From assembly GCF_014648655.1 (NCBI RefSeq), contig NZ_BMRN01000009.1:62001-126000 (forward strand): a DNA stretch of 64,000 nt, read 5' to 3'. Under the pieces are notes generated by a model that worked only from the letters and a program-made list of their open reading frames with translations, searched no databases and was not told the DNA's origin. Positions 58,504 through 64,000 of this stretch are shown here, piece by piece (the first letter of the stretch is position 1; each line of letters opens with the position of its first letter). The translations under genes were made by a program, and so were the position numbers. This DNA comes from Streptomyces atratus. GTDB taxonomy: Bacteria; Actinomycetota; Actinomycetes; Streptomycetales; Streptomycetaceae.

Positions 58504-60207
58504 TCAGATGGTCCCGCCGAAGTGCCGCTCCACGATCGCTGCGGCATCGGTGCCGCGCGGCAGGATGCCGTACTGATGGCCACGGGCCTCGCCGAGCCGG
58601 GCGGCGACGAACGCTTCGGCCGTCGCCGCGGGGGCGTGACGCAGCATCAGCGAGGACTGCAGAGCCAGCGCCATGCCTTCGACGGTCGCCCGGGCGCGGG
58701 TCTGCGCGGCCATCGGGTCGCGCAGGTCCGCGGTCAGCTCCTGGCGTACCCGACGGATGTGTGCGTCCAGTACGGAATTGGCACCGTCCGTGGTCTCCAG
58801 CTCGGCCCAGAAGGCGTCCAGCGACTGCGGGGTCCTGGCGATGCCCCGCAGCACATCGAGCGCGACGACGTTTCCGGACCCCTCCCACACTGCCATCACC
58901 GGCTGCTCGCGGTAGCGCCGGGCCAGCGGCCAGTCCTCGGTGTAGCCGTTGCCGCCCAGGCACTCCAGCGCCTCGTAGGCGTGGTGCGGGCCCCGCTTGC
59001 AGATCCAGTACTTGGACACCGCGGTGGCCAGCCGGCGGAACATCACCTCGGACTCGCCGCTGTCGGTCTCGTACGCATGGGCCAGGCGCAGTGAGGTCCA
59101 GGTCGCGGCCTCCGTCTCCAGCGCCAGATCGGCAAGGACCGCCGTCATGGCCGGCTGGTCGGCCAGCCGGGCACCGAACGCACTGCGGTGGTGCGCGTGC
59201 CAGATCGCCTCGGACACCGACTGGCGCATGCCTGCGGTGGTGCCGAGCACACAGTCGAGCCGGGTGTGGTTGACCATCTCGATGATCGTGGGGACGCCGC
59301 GGCCGGGCTCGCCGACCCGTACCGCCCAGGTGCCGTCGAACTCCACCTCGGAGGAGGCGTTCGACTTGTTGCCGAGCTTGTTCTTCAGCCGCTGGATGCG
59401 GACGGTGTTACGGGTGCCGTCGGCCAGTACCCGCGGTACGAGGAAGCAGGTGAGCCCGGCCTCGGCCTGGGCCAGGACCAGGAAGGCGTCCGACTGCGGG
59501 GCCGAGAGGAACCACTTGTGGCCGGTGAGCAGATGGGCCCGGCCCTCGGGGTCGGAGGCCAGCGGGACGGCCCGCGTGGTGTTGGCTCGCACGTCGGAGC
59601 CGCCCTGCTTCTCCGTCATCCCCATGCCGAAGGTCAGCCCGGACTTGCTGCCCGGGGCGATCGGCCGGGGGTCGTAGGAACGGCTGAGCAGGCCGGGCAG
59701 CCAGTTCCGTCCCACGTCCGGATCGCGCTGCAGGACCGGGACCACGGCATGCGACATGGACATCGGGCAGGCGTGGCCGGGCTCGATCTGGGCGAACAGC
59801 ATGAACGAAGCCGCCCGCGCCACCGCTGCTCCGGGCTTCGGGTCGGCCCAGCCCGCGGTGTGCGTGCCATGACTCACTGCCGCGCCGATGACCTCGTGGT
59901 ACGCGGGGTGGAAGTCGATCTCGTCGACGCGGTTGCCGTAACGGTCATGGGTGCGCAGGACGGGCGGGGAGGTGTGGGCGAGCTCCGCACTGATCTGGAA
60001 CCGCTCGGAACCGACCAGGGTGCCGATGCCGTGCAGCTCCGGCTCGTGCCAGGCAGCGCCGAACGTCCGGACGGCCTGTGCGAGCGGCAGATTCGTGCCG
60101 TACTCGTCGAGGCCGGTCCGCGGCGGGGCCTGGTTGGTGACCGCATGAGTGGGGTGAGGCGCGGGGGCCTCGGGCCGAACGTCGGTCCGGTGCGGGGTGA
60201 CGGTCAT
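58504..60207 (-). CDS. AidB-like acyl-CoA dehydrogenase
   Basis: A 567-residue flavoprotein of the acyl-CoA dehydrogenase superfamily, AidB/isovaleryl-type. The FAD- and substrate-binding segments are GMGMTEKQGGSDVRANTT, GHKWFLSAPQSDAFLVLAQ and RIQRLKNKLGNKSNASSEVEF; the C-terminal four-helix domain has YEALECLGGNGYTEDWPLARRYRE. It oxidises an acyl-CoA or acts in alkylation damage response as in AidB. ATG 60207 is followed by a 30-residue Pro-rich leader. A truncated TetR gene lies directly upstream on the same strand, its probable former regulator. Confidence 0.9.
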   Translation of the reverse strand: MTVTPHRTDVRPEAPAPHPTHAVTNQAPPRTGLDEYGTNLPLAQAVRTFGAAWHEPELHGIGTLVGSERFQISAELAHTSPPVLRTHDRYGNRVDEIDFHPAYHEVIGAAVSHGTHTAGWADPKPGAAVARAASFMLFAQIEPGHACPMSMSHAVVPVLQRDPDVGRNWLPGLLSRSYDPRPIAPGSKSGLTFGMGMTEKQGGSDVRANTTRAVPLASDPEGRAHLLTGHKWFLSAPQSDAFLVLAQAEAGLTCFLVPRVLADGTRNTVRIQRLKNKLGNKSNASSEVEFDGTWAVRVGEPGRGVPTIIEMVNHTRLDCVLGTTAGMRQSVSEAIWHAHHRSAFGARLADQPAMTAVLADLALETEAATWTSLRLAHAYETDSGESEVMFRRLATAVSKYWICKRGPHHAYEALECLGGNGYTEDWPLARRYREQPVMAVWEGSGNVVALDVLRGIARTPQSLDAFWAELETTDGANSVLDAHIRRVRQELTADLRDPMAAQTRARATVEGMALALQSSLMLRHAPAATAEAFVAARLGEARGHQYGILPRGTDAAAIVERHFGGTI

Positions 60208-60275
60208 CGCGGTTCCTGTCCTGGGTCGATGGGCGGGGTTGCGGGGGAGTTGGTGCGGCGGTGTGCGGCTCGCGC

Positions 60276-60533
60276 TCAGGTGCCGTCGGCCACGACGGCT
60301 CTGAGGCGCAGCGTGGCGATGCCCTCCACGACCGGTCCCGGGTCGGTCCGCTCGCCGACCGGAGACAACGGGCCGAGAAGTGCCTCGCCGACCGCCCCGA
60401 TCGCGGCGGCGGCCGACAGCTGTGTATGCGCCGCAGGCAGCTCACCTGCGGCGATACCCGCGACGATGGCCGGCTCGGCGGGGCGCGCAAGCGATGTTCT
60501 GAACCTCGATTCATATCTTTCTCTGTCACTCAA
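60276..60533 (-). pseudogene. TetR-family regulator fragment (ligand-domain half only)
   Basis: An 85-residue ORF whose ESRFRTSLARP, IAAGELPAAHTQLSAAAAIGAVGEALLGPL and VVEGIATLRLRAV match the C-terminal half of TetR regulators. The 100 or so N-terminal residues, including the helix-turn-helix, are missing, and the upstream sequence is A/T-rich and non-coding. It cannot bind DNA. Its place before the acyl-CoA dehydrogenase suggests that this gene has lost its repressor. Confidence 0.65.
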
Positions 60534-60940
60534 CCACTGTTGTTCTCGCGGTGCAATGGCTCCGCGGTAGAACTGTCGTTCTTCTTTCCTCGGGTAAGGG
60601 AACGGGTGTTCAAGGCTGTATGGGCGGTGGCTGTTACGGATTTCCCGGACCGGTCGCGCAGGGGGTGCGTGGGTGTGTGCCGGGTATGGGATGCCGCCAC
60701 TGGCTGCGTCGGTTCGGTGTCGCGCGGATGGGTGCAGCAGGCAGGGGTTGACAGGTACTCGGAGGGGTTGGATGCGTGCCGGTTACAGACGTGTGTGACG
60801 GAAATATCCGTACTTCGTAACACGTATCGGTGCGTCTTTCGTGACTCGGGCAGTCGGGCCACAGTGTGCGTTCTCGGCAACAGGCCGAGACCGAAAAACG
60901 CTCGGACCGCACGGTCCGGGCCCGCATCTGAGGGGTCTTC
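60534..60940. other. A/T-richer intergenic region with hairpins
   Basis: About 400 bases with unusually low GC for the window and no gene. It holds a TTGACA box (60748-60753) with a poor -10 partner, an ACGGA-AATA-TCCGT inverted repeat (60798-60811) and a leader hairpin TCTCGGC/GCCGAGA (60872-60890) about 50 bases before the lamin-tail gene. It is a promoter region, probably regulated. Confidence 0.5.
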
Positions 60941-61657
60941 ATGTCCCGTTCCGCACGGCGGTTCACCGCTGCCGTTCTCGCCTCCGGCGCACTGGTGGCC
61001 GCCGCCGCACTACCGGCGATCGCAGACGAACACGACCACGGGATCGGTCGCGACCGCGGTCACGGCCACACCCGGACCGACCTGCGTTCGGCCGTGGTCC
61101 TGGGCGCGATCCAGTACAACAGCCCCGGCTACGACAACGGCTCCAACCAGAGCCTCAACGGTGAGTGGGTCACCGTCACCAACACCGGCCGTCACTCGGT
61201 CAACCTCCGCGGCTGGACCCTGAGCGACGAGAGCCGCCGCACCTACCGGTTCGACCTGCGGCTGGCCGGCCGTTCCTCGGTGCGTGTGCACACCGGAGTC
61301 GGCCGCGACACCGGCCGCGATGTCTACCAGGACCGTCGCAACTACGTATGGGACGCCAGTGACACGGCGACTCTGCGGGACGCGTACGGTCGCAGGATCG
61401 ACTCGAAGTCCTGGGGCCGCGACCGCGACGGCTGGGGCTGGGACCGCGATGGCCGTGGCCGCGACCACGACGGTCGGGACCGTCACCACGATGGCCGGGA
61501 CCACGACGGCCGTGACCGGCACCACGACGGCCGGGACCACGACGGCCGCGACCGGGACGGCCGCGACCGGGACCGCCACCACGATGGCCGGGACCACGAC
61601 GGCCGCGATGGCCGCAAGGGTCACGACGGCCGTAACCACCACGACGGTCGCGACTGA
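60941..61657 (+). CDS. Secreted lamin-tail-domain protein with HDGRD repeat tail
   Basis: A 238-residue exported protein. A signal peptide (about residues 1-28, AIADEHDH) is followed by a lamin-tail domain (about 45-150: GEWVTVTNTGRHSVNLRGWTLSDE, DGRR-like turns, NYVWDASDTATLRDAYG). The last 80 residues are a low-complexity tail of HDGRD, DHDGRD and RHHDGRD units, rich in His and Asp, which could bind metal ions or polyanions. It stands alone with a leader hairpin and a strong terminator. Lamin-tail domains in bacteria often occur in secreted surface proteins or nucleases; no catalytic domain is seen. Confidence 0.85.
   Translation: MSRSARRFTAAVLASGALVAAAALPAIADEHDHGIGRDRGHGHTRTDLRSAVVLGAIQYNSPGYDNGSNQSLNGEWVTVTNTGRHSVNLRGWTLSDESRRTYRFDLRLAGRSSVRVHTGVGRDTGRDVYQDRRNYVWDASDTATLRDAYGRRIDSKSWGRDRDGWGWDRDGRGRDHDGRDRHHDGRDHDGRDRHHDGRDHDGRDRDGRDRDRHHDGRDHDGRDGRKGHDGRNHHDGRD
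61425..61656 (+). repeat. Low-complexity DNA encoding the HDGRD tail
   Basis: Imperfect 12-18-base units of the type CACGACGGCCGGGAC repeat about ten times in frame. The codons vary, so selection seems to act on the protein repeat. Slippage here could change tail length. Confidence 0.8.
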
Positions 61658-61708
61658 CCCGACCGGCGACCGCTCCCCGTCCCGCGAACGGCCGTCACCA
61701 CCCTGATC

Positions 61709-61745
61709 GCGGCGCCCCGCGGCCGACCCGGCCGCGGGGCGCCGC
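61709..61745 (+). terminator. Strong 16-bp hairpin after the lamin-tail gene
   Basis: GCGGCGCCCCGCGGCC pairs perfectly with GGCCGCGGGGCGCCGC around a 5-base loop, 51 bases after the stop codon and facing the remnant on the other strand. Confidence 0.75.
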
Positions 61746-61746
61746 A

Positions 61747-62168
61747 CCTCTCAGTGATCGTCGGCCGCCGAGCGGGGCGCTCCGCGTTGAGCGCGTCGAC
61801 CGCCCCGCGTACGTCTCCGGTCGTCGTGCAGTCGACGGCGACGAAATTCACCGGACTGCCCCGCTGCTGCTCGCACCGGTGCGCACGCTCGAGCACCCGG
61901 TCACGGGCGTTGACCTTGCCCGCGTCGATCCCGCTCCCGCCCGCGACGGTGATGAAGTGGTCGAGCAGGAAGAGCCGCTTGCCGGTGCCGCCGCGGTGCG
62001 GGACGCAGCTCATCTCCTGCGGACTCCGGAAGGCGAACGGCGTCTTTAGCGACGGGACACCACGGTGCTGCGCGCCGTCGCGGTCACCGCCATCACCAGC
62101 GTGCACATGGCCGCCACGAGGAAGGCGGCCGTGCGCAGCGGGTGCCGCACGCCGAGGTCAGGACTCAT
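61747..62168 (-). pseudogene. Secreted PLC-like phosphodiesterase remnant with internal deletion
   Basis: From ATG 62168 the frame encodes a signal peptide (HPLRTAAFLVAAMCTLVMAV) and stops at 62046. In another frame, 62060-61780, lies a C-terminal region TPFAFRSPQEMSCVPHRGGT, LFLLDHFITVAGGSGIDAG, FVAVDCTTTGDVRGAVDALN, which I recognise as the end of Streptomyces PLC-like TIM-barrel proteins. Most of the catalytic barrel is missing. The signal-peptide ATG overlaps the upstream SpoIIE gene by 11 bases. Confidence 0.6.
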
Positions 62169-64000
62169 CTGCCACGGACGGGATCTCCTGCTCGGTCCAC
62201 AGGGCCTTGCCGTCGCTGCTGTAACGGGTGCCCCAGTGGGTGGCGAGCTGGGAGACGATGAACAGTCCGCGTCCGCCCTCGTCGACGGTGCGCGCATGGC
62301 GCAGATGGGGTGACACCCGACTGCTGTCGTGCACCTCGCAGGTGAGCGAGCGGTCCAGGATCAGCCGCAGCCGCAGTGGAGGGGTGCCGTAGCGGACGGC
62401 GTTGGTGATCAGTTCGCTCACGATGAGTTCGGTCGCCTCGGCCGTCTCCTCGTCGAGGTTCCAGCCGTCGAGCCGGTCGCGCACGAGCGTACGGGCGATG
62501 GCGGGTGTGGTCCGGTCGTGGGCCAGCTCCCAGGTCGCGACCCGTTCGGCCGGGACGACGCCGGTACGTGCGAGGAGAAGGGCGGCGCCCTCGGGACAGT
62601 CCTCGGCCGGGAGGGTGTAGACGACGTCGTCGCACAGGTCCTGCAGACTCCGGCCGGGCTGCGCGAGCGCTTCCCGTACCAGGTTGGAGGATCCGTGGCC
62701 GGTCAGGAGGGTGCCGGTGAAGAACGCCAGAACGCTGCCTTCGTCGAGCTCGAAGGCGGCGGTGGCGAACGGTGAACTGTCGGTGGAGATGAGCGAGGGC
62801 CCTTCGGGTACGTCCAGGATGGTCGTGGTGCCGTCGGGCGTGATGAGAACCGGTGTCGGATGCCCCGCCCGTGCGATGGTGCAGGTACGGGAGAACGGGT
62901 CGTAGACCGCGTACATGCAGGTTGCCTCGGGCGATTCCCGGTGCAGCCGGTCGTCGGGCGGAAGCGATGCCCGTTCGACGGCCAGGCGGCCGGCGATGTC
63001 GCTCAGCCGGGCAAGCACTTCGTCCGGCTCCAGGTCGAGACCGGCCAGCGCGTGGATGACGGTCCGCAGCTGCCCCATGGTGATGGCCGCCTGGAGGCCC
63101 GGACCCTCGACATTGCCGATGATGAGAGCGGTGCGCGCACCGGAGAGACCGATGGTGTCGAACCAGCAGCCGCTGTTGCGCCCGGGCAGCAGGACGTGTG
63201 CCGTCTCCACGGCGATCCGGTCACCGTCGCGCTGGGGGAGGAGCCGATGCTGGACCGTCGACGCGATCACATGGTTGCGCTCGTAGCGCCGTGCGTTGTC
63301 GACGCTCAGCGCGACATGAGCGGCTGCGGTCAGAGCGAGCGGGACATCGTTCTCCTCATAGGGCTCCGCCCCCGGGCACCGGTAGAGACTCACCAGACCG
63401 AGGACCGTGCCGTGCAGCTTCAGCGGGACCACGATCAACGAGTGGGCCCGGGTCGCTTCGATCATCCGGGCGCTGTCGGGATCCGCGTCGAGCCACGGTG
63501 TCCGGGGACCGATCTGGACGAGACGGGGCCGGAGATCCGACGCGGACAGAGCATAGGGGGTACGGGCGGGCAGCCTGCGCATCTCTCCGACCAGGCCGTC
63601 CCGGTGACCGTCGGCGCCGAGGCCCCGGACTGCCGCGCGGCGCAGTGGGACATCGCTCCCCAGGGGTCCGGTCGGCGGATCCGAACCGCGCAGGACCTCG
63701 TCCACCACCTCGACCACGGCGACGTCGGCGAACACCGGAACGACGGCCTCGACGAGCCCCTCGCAGGTGGCCGCCACATCGAGTGACCTGCCCACCCGCG
63801 TGCGTACCGCGGCGAGACACGCCGCCCGGACGCGCGCCTTCTCCTGCTCGTTGATATCGACGACCGCGGCCAGCAGGCCGAGGGTGCGACCGTCCGCATC
63901 GTCCAGACGGTAGACGGACACCCTGAGGCTGCGACTGGGGCCGGGGGCGTCCTGGAGCCGGCCGCGGATCACCTGGTCGCGCGAGGCCACGCCGGTGTCC
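62158..64000 (-). CDS. PAS/GAF/SpoIIE/HATPase regulator, probable pseudophosphatase, 5'-truncated by window edge
   Basis: The frame is open to the window end; 613 residues are visible. Domains in order: end of a PAS domain, a GAF domain (roughly 55-220), a SpoIIE/PP2C domain (roughly 235-450) and a C-terminal anti-sigma-type HATPase (roughly 465-600). In the SpoIIE domain the expected metal aspartates are replaced: GGDW reads SGCW (63163-63174), GDV reads GNV (63109-63117) and the terminal DD reads EG (62587-62592). The HATPase N-box (ELIVSELITNAVRYG) and G-box (DEGGRGLFIVS) are kept. It may work as a sensor and anti-sigma kinase rather than a phosphatase. Confidence 0.85.
   Translation of the reverse strand, partial: DTGVASRDQVIRGRLQDAPGPSRSLRVSVYRLDDADGRTLGLLAAVVDINEQEKARVRAACLAAVRTRVGRSLDVAATCEGLVEAVVPVFADVAVVEVVDEVLRGSDPPTGPLGSDVPLRRAAVRGLGADGHRDGLVGEMRRLPARTPYALSASDLRPRLVQIGPRTPWLDADPDSARMIEATRAHSLIVVPLKLHGTVLGLVSLYRCPGAEPYEENDVPLALTAAAHVALSVDNARRYERNHVIASTVQHRLLPQRDGDRIAVETAHVLLPGRNSGCWFDTIGLSGARTALIIGNVEGPGLQAAITMGQLRTVIHALAGLDLEPDEVLARLSDIAGRLAVERASLPPDDRLHRESPEATCMYAVYDPFSRTCTIARAGHPTPVLITPDGTTTILDVPEGPSLISTDSSPFATAAFELDEGSVLAFFTGTLLTGHGSSNLVREALAQPGRSLQDLCDDVVYTLPAEDCPEGAALLLARTGVVPAERVATWELAHDRTTPAIARTLVRDRLDGWNLDEETAEATELIVSELITNAVRYGTPPLRLRLILDRSLTCEVHDSSRVSPHLRHARTVDEGGRGLFIVSQLATHWGTRYSSDGKALWTEQEIPSVADES

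Noticed and set aside
61425..61656. Tandem repeats that could be taken for a CRISPR array
   Set aside because: The units are 12-18 bases, in frame, have no unique spacers and encode the HDGRD tail of a secreted protein.
1..64000. Prophage, integrative element or transposon as the cause of the remnants
   Set aside because: No integrase, transposase, terminal repeat or tRNA attachment site was recognised anywhere in the window.

Overview
High-GC (about 70%) actinobacterial DNA with Streptomyces-type gene content: a LanC-like enzyme, a ROK regulator, SpoIIE-type phosphatases, a Ser/Thr kinase, DUF1876, DUF6381 and SCO6745-family proteins, G/C-biased third positions, GTG/TTG starts and many ATGA gene overlaps. 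It looks chromosomal. I saw no rRNA, tRNA, CRISPR array, transposase or phage gene.

Layout. 1-5.7 kb: 3' part of a LanC-like gene, a small membrane protein, a PfkB sugar kinase and a TPR-like protein. 5.7-12.8 kb: a secreted GH89 alpha-N-acetylglucosaminidase divergent from a ROK repressor, then an SDR, a diaminopimelate decarboxylase and a LysR regulator. 12.8-19.1 kb: a five-gene minus-strand operon (amino-acid ABC transporter, D-aminoacylase, beta-lactamase-like serine hydrolase) divergent from an M15-like peptidase lipoprotein. Together these suggest scavenging of D-amino-acid or cell-wall peptides. 19.1-24.4 kb: an AsnC regulator, FAD amine oxidase, aldehyde dehydrogenase and APC permease, which look like an amine/amino-acid catabolic unit. 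24.4-31.7 kb: FUSC-type membrane protein, SpoIIE phosphatase, cell-surface alpha/beta hydrolase, two membrane proteins and a receptor kinase. 31.7-34.9 kb: a decayed sugar-catabolism locus around an intact LacI gene. 35-36 kb: DUF6381 protein and RNase H. 36.2-52.3 kb: a Wzx/Wzy-type surface polysaccharide cluster (GDP-fucose synthesis, initiating sugar transferase, three further glycosyltransferases, chain-length protein, flippase, polymerase, lipoprotein, LamG protein). 52.7-54 kb: alditol oxidase. 54.5-57.5 kb: the remains of a CO-dehydrogenase-like (cox) operon. 57.5-64 kb: SCO6745-family protein, acyl-CoA dehydrogenase, TetR fragment, a lamin-tail protein with an HDGRD repeat, a phospholipase-like remnant and an incomplete SpoIIE/ATPase regulator.

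The strongest unexpected signal is a repeated pattern of gene loss by deletion. At least eight loci keep recognisable gene ends joined directly, often out of frame, with the middle or whole neighbouring genes missing: glycosyltransferase 24473-24684, alpha-mannosidase 31717-32099, Gfo/Idh oxidoreductase 32146-32428, GntR regulator 32425-33105, DNRLRE protein 48259-48567, CoxS/CoxE at about 55080, CoxG/DUF6629 at about 57150, and a PLC-like protein 61747-62168. A TetR gene has also lost its DNA-binding half. This suggests a genome that is eroding recently and by deletion, while surface-polysaccharide and core functions stay intact. All functional assignments come from motif and sequence recognition by eye; no database search was run.
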